Below, piece after piece: positions 7,699 to 18,911 of a DNA stretch of 64,000 bases. The stretch spans positions 2,907,501 through 2,971,500 of the forward strand of contig NC_018012.1 in assembly GCF_000227745.2 (NCBI RefSeq), in the 5' to 3' direction. A model generated the notes under the pieces. It worked only from the letters and a program-made list of their open reading frames with translations, was not told where the DNA came from and did not search any database. Source of the DNA: Thiocystis violascens DSM 198. Its GTDB lineage: Bacteria > Pseudomonadota > Gammaproteobacteria > Chromatiales > Chromatiaceae. Each line of letters begins with the position of its first letter. Position 1 is the first letter of the stretch. Made by a program: the position numbers and the translations under genes.

Positions 7699-8256
7699 AT
7701 GATGGGAACCCCTGTTTCGCGCGTTAGAGGCGGATCGGAAACGGTCACGATTAACGGGGTCGCGTTACCGGAAGCGCGCGTTCGCGACCACATGCCCGAG
7801 ACGCTGCGAGAGGTCGCCGATCTGATCGGCGTGGCCGCCGCCGTGCGACTGTCCCAGCGGTTCGGCGGACGCCGCTGCTACATCGGCACCAATCCCGAGG
7901 GCAGCGCCCTGGAAGACTGCGTAGGGCCGGACGCCGCCCGCGCCCTGTCCTGGTATTACGGAGCCGGGGAAACCACCTTTCCGCGTGGCGAGTCAGTGGA
8001 CCGGTACGCGCGCGATCAAGCGATTCTGAAAGACCGCTTGGCGGGAATGTCGTGCGGCGCGCTGGCGGAAAAGTACCGATTGAGCGAACGGCGCCTGTGG
8101 GAGATCCTCGCCGCCCACCGCGCCCACGAAACCCCGTGTGGGGTTGTACCCATTCCAGAGAGCGCCACCATACGAGAGGCCACGCCCCGCGCGGCTGGCA
8201 GGGCAACCAGCGCCCGCGCGGGGAACGCCAGAGCGGGATTCGATGGGGCACGCTGA
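7699..8256 (+). CDS. Mor-family transcription activator (Mu middle-operon regulator type)
   Basis: 185-residue protein. The central part matches Mor/C activators: MPETLREVADLIGVAAAVRL, then FGGRRCYIG, and a C-terminal helix-turn-helix RLAGMSCGALAEKYRLSERR LWEIL at about residues 113-138. The tail (after about residue 150) is rich in Ala and Arg and probably disordered. Mor switches on the middle promoter of Mu-like phages. ATG 7699 is chosen, with ATG 7702 also possible; the frame is open further upstream from a TTG at 7591. A 209-base gap separates it from the protease gene, so it may have its own promoter. Together with the gpI-like gene it marks the region as Mu-related. Confidence 0.65.
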   Translation: MMGTPVSRVRGGSETVTINGVALPEARVRDHMPETLREVADLIGVAAAVRLSQRFGGRRCYIGTNPEGSALEDCVGPDAARALSWYYGAGETTFPRGESVDRYARDQAILKDRLAGMSCGALAEKYRLSERRLWEILAAHRAHETPCGVVPIPESATIREATPRAAGRATSARAGNARAGFDGAR

Positions 8257-8528
8257 TCGTCGATCAGTGCGGATTGGCACGGGATCGCGAGATGACTTGA
8301 GCGATTAAGCCGAAACGGGGACATCCGGCGGATTGCTGTCTTGTCGCTGGCGCTCACCACCACCTGCTCCGAGGTGCCCCGCCGTCTGGCGCTGGCATCC
8401 ATCGCCACCTTCACCGCTTGGCGCTCGGAGCGATCCAGGGCGCAAGGATTCGGCACTGGGGGGAGATGGAACCTCCCCGAAAAGACGGTTTTTCTGGTCC
8501 AAGGTATCACCCAGGTAGCACCGAAAAA
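8257..8528. other. Gap between phage-like cluster and tRNA-Phe, no supported gene
   Basis: The minus strand has an open frame through 8016-8510, but its composition and its overlap with the Mor-like gene suggest a shadow. No promoter, repeat or attachment-site duplicate of the tRNA 3' end was found here. Confidence 0.4.
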
Positions 8529-8560
8529 AAAGGCTTGTCGCCGAATGGTGACAAGCCTTT
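8524..8560 (-). terminator. Rho-independent terminator of tRNA-Phe
   Basis: Eleven-base arms AAAGGCTTGTC (8529-8539) and its complement (8550-8560) enclose a ten-base loop. Read on the minus strand, the hairpin follows the tRNA by about 8 bases and ends in a run of eight T. Confidence 0.85.
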
Positions 8561-8568
8561 GTTTTGTT

Positions 8569-8644
<76 letters not shown>

Positions 8645-8723
8645 TCACTTAAAATAAGCGCAATCAAATTAAGACGGAAATTAAAACAACATTCCTTGCT
8701 TGTGTCAAGCATTAGCCAATCGG

Positions 8724-10140
8724 GGGTGCGACCAGAAGTGATGCGTCGGCTAAACTGTCGATCCCATTTGACTTGCTTGAGGCTCCAGCCATGCCAACGC
8801 TTGCTGAGCGCGATGAGGAGTTGATCCACGCCCTGAACCGTCACCCGCCACTGAAGCAGCGAATTGAGCAGCTCGTGGCGGTGGTGGAAGACGCAGCAGG
8901 TGACTTGGCACGCGCCGATGCAGCGGAACGGCGGGTGATCGAGGAAATCCGCCGCCTTGGCCAGGAGCGCCTTCAAGCCTGGGCGCAGCGGCAGGTGGAA
9001 CAGACCGCGCGGTCGGTGTTGGAGCGCGGTGAGGTGCGTTGCGGGGGTAAAAAAACTGTGCTGGCATAGTACGTTCGGATTGATTGAGGTCGAGGAACCG
9101 CTGCTTCGTCAGGGGACGCAGGTGCAGCGACCTTTTTCGGCGCGTGCGCAGGTGACGCATCGGTGTTGCTCACAACCGCTGCAACGGGTGGTGACGGATG
9201 TCGGTGCCGATGTCTCGTTTCAGCAAGCCGCTGGCAAATTATTCGAACACTATGCGGTGGCTTTGCCGGTGGAGACGATCCGTCAAATCGTGGAGGGTCA
9301 TGCGCAGGCGATCTTTGACGCACACGAAACGGAAGAAGATTGGCCAACCGAACCGGGAACCCCATGGCTGGTTGCGGAACTCGATGGCGGGATGGTCCCG
9401 ATCATGACCCCGGATCCCGCGCAGCCCGACCAGCGCCGCGGGAAGAGCTTGGCGTGGAAAGAAGCCAAATTGTGCCTGGTGCATGCCTTGGGCAGTGCGA
9501 CGCCTTGTTATGGTGGAACCCTTCAAGGGGGTGTCGAGGAGGTGGGACGCGAACTCTTTAACTGTGCCCGAGAGGCCGGTTTCGGCACCCACACGCGCGT
9601 GCACGCCGTGGGCGACGGCGCGCTGTGGATCGCCGATCAAATCGACCAGCAATTCGGTCAGCAAGGCCAGTTTTTGGTCGATTTCGACCATGCCTGTGAG
9701 TATTTGGGCGCCGCCGCCAAGACCTGCTCCCCCGACCCAACGGTCTGGCTGGACCGCCAACAACAGCGGCTCAAGACCCATCAACTCGACGCGGTCTTGG
9801 CGGAGCTGGCGCACCATCTGGAGCCAGAGACTGTGGCCGATCCCGACGCCCCGGTGCGGGCCGCACAGCGCTACTTCAGCAACCGCCGTGAGCAATTCGA
9901 CTACCCGGGCGCGCAGGAACACGGATTACCCATTGGCTCCGGCGAGATCGAGAGTGCGCATCGGTACGTGGTTCAACAACGACTGAAGCGTCCCGGTGCT
10001 TGGTGGTGCGTCGCACAGGCCGAGGCCATGCTGGCTCTCCGCCTGAACCGGCTCAATGGCCACTGGGAGGGATACTGGCAAGACGTGATCAAGCAAGCCG
10101 CATGACAGCGGAGCAGCCCGCATCACTTCTGGTCGCACCC
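8724..10140 (+). mobile_element. ISKra4-family insertion sequence with 9-bp target duplication
   Basis: 1417-bp element bounded by perfect 22-base inverted repeats (8724-8745 begins GGGTGCGACCAG; 10119-10140 is its complement). It is flanked by GCCAATCGG at 8715-8723 and 10141-10149. Intact ends and an exact duplication indicate a clean, fairly recent insertion. Confidence 0.93.
8791..10105 (+). CDS. ISKra4-family transposase in two frames joined at an A7 run
   Basis: The first frame (8791-9069, MPTLAERDEEL...) ends at a TAG just after GGTAAAAAAACTG near 9047-9059. The second frame continues the homology from that point (KKLCWHSTFGLIEVEE) to the TGA at 10103-10105. Removing one A from the run of seven fuses both into the expected family protein, so this is either transcriptional slippage or programmed frameshifting, or a single-base mutation. 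Candidate DDE residues lie in AELDGGMVPIM, AVGDGALWIADQ and GSGEIESAHRYVVQQRLKRP. The second frame has no good start of its own. Confidence 0.85.
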
Positions 10141-10344
10141 GCCAATCGGGCTGCAATTTTCAGTACGGCCTTGATGACGCGAAAAACCCAGACGAAATAT
10201 GCGAACCGTGAAGGTTTTTCCGTGCGTCCCGAGTTTGATCGAAGCCTGTCATGGGCCGAGTCGCGTGGGGGACGGACGGGAAAGTCGGGCCTTGGCGCGT
10301 GAAGCCGTTCATGGTGAATCCTGAGCCTGTCGAAGGGTCGAACC

Positions 10345-11529
10345 CTCATCACCTATCAGTTACTCACGGGCATGAAAAGCGGGCAACGGGAGGTCGTTTT
10401 GAAGGCACCGCTTCAGACGGCGCAGGCCGCGCGTGAACCACGAGACCAGGCTACGATAGAGTTTCCTGAAGCTCCAATGCGCGGGGTCGTTCTGCGCCTG
10501 GACTTTTTTTCGAGTGGCGTCGGATCGTTCAGCCCCTCGTCTCGGCCGGCGCGAACACACCAGTACATGGCCAAGGCCATGATGAGCACCAGTCGCTCCA
10601 AACGCTCGGCATGCTGGAGTTGCGAATCCTCCAAGTCGAAGCCCCGGCCCTTGACGTCGGAGAACATCGGTTCGATGGCCCAGCGAGCAGCGTCGTCAAG
10701 CACGCTTGCCCGTGTCGGGGCGGCGTCCATGGCAATGATCCACGGCTCGGGGTGGCCATCCTCGTGCAGGATCCCGAGGTTCGTGATCACCCCCTGCGCA
10801 AACAGGCGCACACCGGTGAAGTAACGTTCCGTCACCCCGTGTGCCAACGCGCCCGTCGTCGTCTCATCGCCCTGCCCGGTATCCGTTAGCACGTTGCTCT
10901 TCAGGCGCAGCCGGTCGCTCCAGCCCCGGGCTTGGAGCCACCCGAACAGGCCCGCCGACGGATAGAACCGGTCCGCCGATAGCAGCACGCGCGCCCCGGA
11001 CGGCAGCCAGGCCAGGAGCGGCTCCAACACCACCTGCTGGCCCGCGAAGCCGAGATTGGCCGCCCCTTCCTCAGCCCGCCACGCCAGCGGTATCGCGCGA
11101 TCACCCACCCGCAACGCCACCATCAGCAGCGCCATCCGATCACCCAAATCGGTTTGGTCCAGGCTCAACAACACCGTCTGACCATGGCTGGCCGCCTTCG
11201 CCAACTCCGCTCGTGCAAAGGGCTCAATCACCATTCCCGGACCCAACCGCGGATTCTTCAGCAAACGCCTCAGCCATTGCTCGCGCATGTCCTGCCGCTC
11301 GGTGTCCAAGGGCAGCAGATTGGCCAACTCCACCGTGTTCGGGGTTTGGCCTTCGATCATCGCCCCGACCGCCAACGCCAGCTTGCTCACCACCGTCTTG
11401 CGCAGACGCGGGTGCACCTCGCGCAGCCCGCACGCCACTTCATCAGCCAATCGTTTGACGCTTCCCATGATCCTCAATCACCTCAACATCGACTGAGCGG
11501 CAGTTTGCCAGAATGTGATAGGTGATGAG
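10345..11529 (-). mobile_element. IS4-family insertion sequence with 10-bp target duplication
   Basis: 1185-bp element with ends CTCATCACCTATCA and TGATAGGTGATGAG (14-base inverted repeat). It is flanked on both sides by GGGTCGAACC (10335-10344 and 11530-11539). The target is the loop side of a hairpin repeat element. It carries one minus-strand transposase gene. Confidence 0.88.
10413..11468 (-). CDS. IS4-family transposase
   Basis: 351-residue DDE transposase of the RNase H-fold IS4 class. Candidate catalytic residues stand in VLLSLDQTDLGD (first Asp), VLLSADRFYPSAG (second Asp) and the IS4 signature region WAIEPMFSDVKGRGFDLEDS (Glu). ATG 11468 is used rather than an in-frame TTG at 11477. 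The frame is complete and the gene fills the element. The C-terminus is basic (LEKKSRRRTTPR). The element splits a palindromic repeat upstream of argG and may affect argG transcription only through its distance from the promoter. Confidence 0.85.
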   Translation of the reverse strand: MGSVKRLADEVACGLREVHPRLRKTVVSKLALAVGAMIEGQTPNTVELANLLPLDTERQDMREQWLRRLLKNPRLGPGMVIEPFARAELAKAASHGQTVLLSLDQTDLGDRMALLMVALRVGDRAIPLAWRAEEGAANLGFAGQQVVLEPLLAWLPSGARVLLSADRFYPSAGLFGWLQARGWSDRLRLKSNVLTDTGQGDETTTGALAHGVTERYFTGVRLFAQGVITNLGILHEDGHPEPWIIAMDAAPTRASVLDDAARWAIEPMFSDVKGRGFDLEDSQLQHAERLERLVLIMALAMYWCVRAGRDEGLNDPTPLEKKSRRRTTPRIGASGNSIVAWSRGSRAACAV

Positions 11530-11637
11530 GGGTCGAACCATGAACGGCTTCAGGTACTCCACTGATCATACAATAAACTTCAAACCGAGCATTGCCGCCA
11601 ACGTCAGCGCGCACTGGTCGCTGTCGCCTGACAAACC

Positions 11638-11670
11638 TATACTTCGCGTTTGCCCGCAGGGGCTTTTTTT
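11638..11670 (+). promoter_or_regulatory. Possible argG promoter (-10) and leader hairpin
   Basis: TATACT at 11638-11643 is a good -10 box but has no convincing -35. Just downstream a short hairpin GCCC-GCAG-GGGC (11652-11663) is followed by seven T (11664-11670) and then the argG Shine-Dalgarno. This could be a weak terminator or an attenuation-type leader. The stem is only 4 bp, so confidence is low. Confidence 0.3.
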
Positions 11671-11690
11671 CGTGATCTGGAGTGAAATCG

Positions 11691-12911
<1,221 letters not shown>

Positions 12912-12940
12912 ACCGCGCCCAACAATGCTCATTTTGAGGT

Positions 12941-13053
12941 AAGGAGCCCGCTTGCGGGCGACTTGCGGGCCTGCGGGTTGGCTTCCGGGCGACGGGTTTT
13001 GGCAGACCCAAAGGCGACTGGCAGGTCTTGTCGCCCGCAAGCGGGTTCCTACG
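12941..13053. repeat. REP doublet 1 (inverted pair)
   Basis: GGAGCCCGCTTGCGGGCGA at 12943-12961 and a near-complement (TCGCCCGCAAGCGGG plus TTCCTAC) at 13031-13052, in head-to-head order with about 70 bases between. Each unit holds the short palindrome CCCGCTTGCGGG. It lies between the convergent argG and radA genes. Confidence 0.85.
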
Positions 13054-13132
13054 ATGGCCGATGGATGCGATTTCTGTGTGAATTTTTATGGAAATCAAAT
13101 TATTGGCGGTGCATTTCGATCTCGCTCAACCG

Positions 13133-14486
<1,354 letters not shown>

Positions 14487-14497
<11 letters not shown>

Positions 14498-14957
14498 CGG
14501 AGATTCCGCGGGCGCGCGGGGCAAATTCCTCCTCGATGAGCCATTTCAGGTTGCTCATCGTCCGGTTCCCGGTGTTCTGGACGGCCTTTCGCACACTGTT
14601 TGCAAAGAGGCGCAGGGTGGGCGCGATCTCAAGCTCCAGAGCGAAGAAAACCCGAGTACAGGTCTCGACAGGCTCGAACCGGTAGTCGATCCGATAGGTG
14701 TCGGTGATCCCATCCAGGGTCAGTTGGCGACTTGGCTCGAAGACCGTCACGCAAAACTGGCTGTCGCTCCATCGACCATGGTCGAAGCGCACCTGCCGAC
14801 CGATCCAGTCAACTTGAAAGGGGCCATCGGTTACCGCCTCCAGGGCGCGCACCTCGGGCGACCAGCGTGGATAGTTCAGGACGAAATCCTCGGCCACGAA
14901 CCTGAATACCTCCTCCCTCGGGCACTCGATCAGCGCCTCCGATTCCGTCTTGATCAT
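14487..14957 (-). CDS. SRPBCC-fold protein (polyketide cyclase/START-like)
   Basis: 156-residue soluble protein with the START-like pattern: an initial strand IKTESEALIECPREEVFRFV, a conserved YPRWSPEVRALE segment, repeated beta strands and a long C-terminal helix (GNRTMSNLKWLIEEEF). Such proteins bind hydrophobic ligands or act as cyclases and chaperone cofactors, and the ligand cannot be read from sequence. ATG 14957 sits 7 bases after the stop of the J-domain gene, and its 3' end overlaps radA by 11 bases. This suggests co-expression with a J-domain protein and a VWA protein. Confidence 0.7.
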
Positions 14958-14964
14958 GCGTCGT

Positions 14965-15714
14965 TCACTCCCCAAGCAATGTTCGTTTCGCGGCGTTGAT
15001 CTGGGCGGCCAGATAGTCGGAGCCGCCACGATCCGGATGCAGACGTTGCATCAACCGACGGTGCGCGGCGCGAATGGCCTCGGCGTTCGCGTTCGCGTCG
15101 ACCCCCAGGATCGAGCGGGCCTCGGCGTCGCTCAACCGGCCACTGCTCGGCGGCGCCTTCCCGACCCCGGACTGGCCCTCGACCCGGTCGCGCCAGTCGT
15201 CGCCATGCTCGCGGTCCAGATAGGACTCCAGCACGGCGGCGGATTGCGCGTCGCTGTCGCGATACAGTTCCAGCATTCGCAGCAGATCGTCGAGGTCGAG
15301 TTCACCCAGTTGACGACCCTTGAAGGGGCCGTCGAGCACGCTGCCATCGAGCGCTCCGGTGGCATGATCCAGACGCATCGACAGATAGCGGGTGCGAATC
15401 GCCGATGCCTGTTGACCGGCGTGCGCGGCCCCGGCGAGTCCGCCGAGACCCAGCGCGCGGATGAGTTGCTGGAGCGCCGGCGCCAGACGCAACAGATGCG
15501 CGACGCGCAGGACGACCGGAATCAAGGCGCCCAGGGCGGCGAACAGCGGATTCAGACGTCCGGTCAGCACTGCCAGCAGCACCAGCCCGATGACGCCCCA
15601 GAGCGCGACCTTGCGCAGAACCCGGCTGACCTGTTCCGGCGGCGTCACGCGAAACCAGTGGAGAAACCAGAGCACGGCAAGGACGATGCCGATCAGAATC
15701 AGTAAACGGCCCAT
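14965..15714 (-). CDS. Membrane-anchored J-domain protein (DnaJ family, TIM14-like)
   Basis: 249 residues. An N-terminal membrane segment (LLILIGIVLAVLWFLHWF) and a second one (ALWGVIGLVLLAVL, then FAALGALIPVVL) are followed by a cytosolic linker. The C-terminal J domain has AHRRLMQRLHPDRGGSDYLA, containing the HPD that stimulates Hsp70 ATPase. A J domain at the extreme C-terminus behind membrane helices is the topology of TIM14/Pam18-type proteins. ATG 15714 is chosen over an upstream in-frame TTG. It lies 7 bases after the VWA gene and 7 before the SRPBCC gene. Confidence 0.85.
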   Translation of the reverse strand: MGRLLILIGIVLAVLWFLHWFRVTPPEQVSRVLRKVALWGVIGLVLLAVLTGRLNPLFAALGALIPVVLRVAHLLRLAPALQQLIRALGLGGLAGAAHAGQQASAIRTRYLSMRLDHATGALDGSVLDGPFKGRQLGELDLDDLLRMLELYRDSDAQSAAVLESYLDREHGDDWRDRVEGQSGVGKAPPSSGRLSDAEARSILGVDANANAEAIRAAHRRLMQRLHPDRGGSDYLAAQINAAKRTLLGE

Positions 15715-15721
15715 GCGGTTC

Positions 15722-16441
15722 TCAATCTCCTTTACGAGCAATTTGATGAGTCAGCTTCAGGATCGCGCCGCCTCGCGTTTTTCCGTAGCGTTCGAGCGCC
15801 TTGCGCCCGCCGGCGGCATAAACGGCCACCGCGCTCAGCAGACCGCGCAGCAGGTGCGGGCTGTTGGCGTCGAACGGACACCAAGCACCGCCGCTCAAGC
15901 GGGCGATGTCGCGCAGACAGGGTTCCGCCGTCGGATCGCGCCCCTCCTGGAAGACGAAGACCGGCACCCCGAGCAACCCGAGTTGTCCGGCCAGATCGGC
16001 CAGCCGCTCCCGGTTCTCTTCCATGCAATCGCCGACGAACACCAGTGCGTTCACCTTACCCTTCGTGGCCTCGTCGATGGCGTGTTCGAGCACCCGCGCG
16101 ATCTGAGTCAGCCCGGCCGCGCAGAAAACCCGGTTCATGCGTTTCAGCAGGGCATCGGAATCCCGGTACCAGTCGGATGACTCGAACTCCTGGAAACCGC
16201 GATAGAAACAGAGCTGAATCTCCAGTCCGCCGAGATCCCGGGTCTCCAGGAACATATTCGACTGGATGTGCGTCGCCTGATCCCAGGTCGGCTCGCGGCT
16301 GGCCGTGGCGTCGAGCGCGAAGATCAGACGCCCGCGCGCACCGCCCGGAGCGGCGCGCGGCGTGGCGGCGACCTGGCGAAGAAAGTCGCTCACCGCGCCA
16401 GCCGTGGCTGGAGTGTCCAGGTCTTTTCGTCGCTCGCTCAT
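15722..16441 (-). CDS. VWA-domain protein
   Basis: 239-residue cytosolic protein with a von Willebrand factor A fold. The MIDAS-like strand reads GRLIFALDATASREPTW, in which the usual DxSxS is DATAS, still able to bind a metal. Later strands include KVNALVFVGDCMEE and LLGVPVFVFQEGRD. No signal peptide or membrane segment is present. It is the first gene of the operon with the J-domain, SRPBCC and RadA proteins. A metal-dependent adaptor role is possible, with partners unknown. Confidence 0.75.
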   Translation of the reverse strand: MSERRKDLDTPATAGAVSDFLRQVAATPRAAPGGARGRLIFALDATASREPTWDQATHIQSNMFLETRDLGGLEIQLCFYRGFQEFESSDWYRDSDALLKRMNRVFCAAGLTQIARVLEHAIDEATKGKVNALVFVGDCMEENRERLADLAGQLGLLGVPVFVFQEGRDPTAEPCLRDIARLSGGAWCPFDANSPHLLRGLLSAVAVYAAGGRKALERYGKTRGGAILKLTHQIARKGD

Positions 16442-16816
16442 GGCCTGTCGCTCATATGCTGCGTTGGGGACGCTCTTCGTCGCTCACGTCAGCGTGTCGG
16501 CGACGGTCTATGGAAGATAGGCAATGTCCACCGCTGGAGGTTTCCCGCTGACGCCCGAGTTGGCTTTGCTCGCGCGAATCGTCGTTGGCTGGGTCGGTTG
16601 GCCGCGCATAAACGTCTCCGTCAATTCATGAATTCGCCCGATGGCTGAGACATGGCTTGTTCCCCGTCCGCTGGTCGAGCGACGGAGACAAACCGGCCTG
16701 GAGCGCCGCTCGTGGAAGGGTTCGCTAAAAATAACGATTTTCGTAGTATGAGCTGACATCGACCCATTTTTATGATTACTATCTCGATACCTCAGAGTCG
16801 TTAATGGCCTTTTCCC
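16442..16816. other. Divergent spacer between the VWA operon and the pilZ gene
   Basis: 375 bases without a supported gene. The part nearest the pilZ gene (16730-16800) is AT-richer than its surroundings and is the likely promoter region, but I see no convincing -35/-10 pair. No repeat was found. Confidence 0.4.
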
Positions 16817-17119
16817 ATGAACTTCAACCGCCGCAGCGACCTCCGCGTACCAGTACGTTGCGAGGTCAAACTACAGCCGCTCGCCGACACATCGCTGATC
16901 CAGGAAGGCCAGGTACAGGATATTAGCGCGGGCGGCATGCAAATTCTTGCAGACCGGCCATATCCCGTGCATTCGCAAGTTTTACTGGACTTCGAGTGCA
17001 AGGAACTCGGATGGGGACACCTGACCTCGTTTCTGGCGTCGGTGATGTGGATCGATCCGCATCCCACCAATGGTCACTGCCGACTGGGTGTCAAATTTAG
17101 CGATTCCAGCGAATTGTAG
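16817..17119 (+). CDS. PilZ-domain c-di-GMP receptor
   Basis: 100-residue single-domain protein. The two c-di-GMP-binding motifs are present and correctly spaced: RRSDLR (RxxxR, residues 5-10) and DISAGGMQ (DxSxxG, about residues 36-43). There is no output domain, so it probably works by binding a partner. Its neighbours are an HDOD protein (convergent) and the VWA operon. The exopolysaccharide locus 6 kb downstream and a PAS-GGDEF-EAL protein at the window end offer possible circuits, but that link is inference. Confidence 0.88.
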   Translation: MNFNRRSDLRVPVRCEVKLQPLADTSLIQEGQVQDISAGGMQILADRPYPVHSQVLLDFECKELGWGHLTSFLASVMWIDPHPTNGHCRLGVKFSDSSEL

Positions 17120-17226
17120 AATGGATGGCTCGATGCCTCCGGCGGCATGTTTGTTCGCGATTCGACAGCCGCTCGGGAGCGGCCGCGTTCGCCGGTGAAC
17201 GCCATGCGGTGTCGATCGACGTCGGA

Positions 17227-18273
17227 TCAGGTGTTCGATAAGGATACTTCGACATAACACGGATCGCTTGGGACCGCCGCCAGACCGACATCGCCCGGCA
17301 GGCGGCAATGTTCTTCCAGCACGCCGATCTTACTGTATTGATCGCTCAGGTACAGGATCCTGCCCAGCGGAGAGAACGACTCCTCGACGCAGCGCTCCGC
17401 CTGCTCGCCGATCGCCAGAACCACGCTCTCCGGAAATCCCCAGTCTTCCACGATTCGATGAGAAAAGCGGGACGCCAGATCGAGGAAGACCCGATAAAAC
17501 TCCTCGGAACGGGGAATACCCTCCTGTTTCGTGTTCAGCAACTGATCCATCAGGTGCAATCCCACAATCATGCCAACCTTAGAGACCAGACCGGCAAGAT
17601 AGGCGGCAAACGCATCCGCCTGATTGCGATTGGCAAGACAACGACAGACGATCGCGCACTTCTCCGACTGACTCCAGATACGCGCGCCCGCAAGCCTGGT
17701 CAGCGGCCCTGACCGCAGATTCAGGATCGGGTAGAACACCACCCTGGAGATCAACTGACGCAGCCCGTCTTGACCGATCAGCACTACCGCCTGCTCGATA
17801 TTGGCGATTTTCTGACTTCTTCGATAATACGGGCTATTCGCCAGCCGAATCACTTCGCCGACCAGCGCCGGGTCTCTTGAAATTTGCCGGGCCAACTGCG
17901 CGCCTGTCATCTTTTCGTCTTTCAGATCGCGCATGAGCTGTGGAATCACCGTTGGCAATCTCGGCACCAGGTGCGTGCTGGAGGTTTTCCCCGTGACCAT
18001 CTGGTCCAGGGTGTCGAGCGCGCGCGCCTCGGATCCGCTCAACGGCTGCTCGACGAAGGCATCGAGATCGACCAGCCATTGATGGAAGCAGCGGTCGACA
18101 TCGCTCGCCTCCCACGGACGTTCGGCGGGGCGTTCGCCGTCTTCTGGCGCAACCGGCTCGACCTCGGCCTCGACGGCCTCGGTCGGCGCGAGCGGTTGGC
18201 CTGTTTTGTCGCCAATCAGACGTCTGACCAATTTTTTATAGAATTCGTAGAGTTTTATCATGCGTTTGCCCAT
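17227..18273 (-). CDS. HDOD-domain signalling protein
   Basis: 348 residues. A variable N-terminal part with an acidic, Pro-rich linker (residues about 25-60) leads into an HDOD domain. Its hallmarks are the helix LARQISRDPALVGEVIRLAN, SPYYRRSQKIANIEQAVVLI and LVSKVGMIVGLHLM. The HD catalytic pair is not seen, as expected for HDOD, which serves as a protein-interaction module in signalling and cell-cycle control. ATG 18273 is chosen; ATG 18261 (MIKLYEFYKK) is equally good in frame. It is transcribed alone. Confidence 0.82.
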   Translation of the reverse strand: MGKRMIKLYEFYKKLVRRLIGDKTGQPLAPTEAVEAEVEPVAPEDGERPAERPWEASDVDRCFHQWLVDLDAFVEQPLSGSEARALDTLDQMVTGKTSSTHLVPRLPTVIPQLMRDLKDEKMTGAQLARQISRDPALVGEVIRLANSPYYRRSQKIANIEQAVVLIGQDGLRQLISRVVFYPILNLRSGPLTRLAGARIWSQSEKCAIVCRCLANRNQADAFAAYLAGLVSKVGMIVGLHLMDQLLNTKQEGIPRSEEFYRVFLDLASRFSHRIVEDWGFPESVVLAIGEQAERCVEESFSPLGRILYLSDQYSKIGVLEEHCRLPGDVGLAAVPSDPCYVEVSLSNT

Positions 18274-18911
18274 GTCTTCCGTGGGAATGACGCCCGTTGA
18301 GCCTTCGGTTTGGCCGTCGATTCGTCTTCGAGATGCTGCGTCAAGGCGATTTCCGGGAAATCTCACACCCAGATGGCAGCCGTTCGTGGGCGACATTGCA
18401 GCCGTTCGTGGTGAGCTTGTCGAACCATGAACGGCTGCAATGTCGGCCTCGGAGCGCGATGTCCCGTTCATCCCATTCGACCCTTCGGCACCGCTCAGGG
18501 CTCAGGAAAAACAGAACATCGGCCAAGTCTTTCCCGGAAATCGCCCAAATCGCGTCGTCTCGGACGTGCCCGCACAGTCGATCATTCTAAACGACACACG
18601 TCATGCCAAATGCGGTTTCGTCGAATCCTAGCCGGGCTGAAACCCCAGTCCGGCATCGCGGCACAATCGGAAGAACGCACACGGAAAGAATGACGGCTTG
18701 ACACGCACTCGCTTCCATCTCAAATGGCGCCTGTTCAAGATGGGCTGGCGCGGGCAACGGGCGTGCCGACCGATCAGCGCGAAGTGCGCGGTAATGCGCT
18801 TGATCGAAATGGCCGTTCGGCTACACTTCGGCTGTGTTGTCAGCCTTGCCCCTGAAACCAGCAATGGATTCCATGAGCGCGGCTCGCCCGTCCGCCGAAC
18901 AGGAACGAACC
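18274..18911. other. Long spacer containing a hairpin repeat element
   Basis: About 640 bases with no convincing gene. It holds the hairpin repeat at 18391-18445. A second inverted pair surrounds it: GGCGATTTCCGGGAAA near 18346-18361 and its complement near 18531-18546, the latter resembling a stretch near 48402. A partial duplicate of the left hairpin arm (GCAGCCGTTCGTGG) lies just before the element. The last 250 bases show nothing recognisable except the promoter region of the exported-protein gene. Confidence 0.5.
18391..18445. repeat. Hairpin repeat element, copy 2
   Basis: Core CCGTTCGTGGT-(GAGCTTGTCGA)-ACCATGAACGG, extended outward by eleven further complementary bases that are unique to this site (left CGACATTGCAG). 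Arms are 22 bases with a single mismatch (the G/A in TTCGTGG versus its partner), 11-base loop. Confidence 0.88.

Larger units (their letters stand above)
10300..11552. repeat. Hairpin repeat element, copy 1, split by the IS4-family insertion
   Basis: The left arm TGAAGCCGTTCATGGT (10300-10315) and right arm ACCATGAACGGCTTCA (11537-11552) are exact complements. They would form one hairpin, with a loop of about 30 bases, if 10345-11529 and one copy of the 10-bp duplication were removed. It is related to the elements at 18391, 20654 and 48275 by the core CCGTTCRTGGT and ACCATGAACGG. Confidence 0.8.

Noticed and set aside
8016..8510. Minus-strand open frame beside the Mor-like gene
   Set aside because: It overlaps a better supported plus-strand gene and shows no domain, start signal or codon pattern of its own.
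11652..11670. Confident attenuator for argG
   Set aside because: The stem is only 4 bp and no leader peptide or alternative structure was found; kept only as a low-confidence element.
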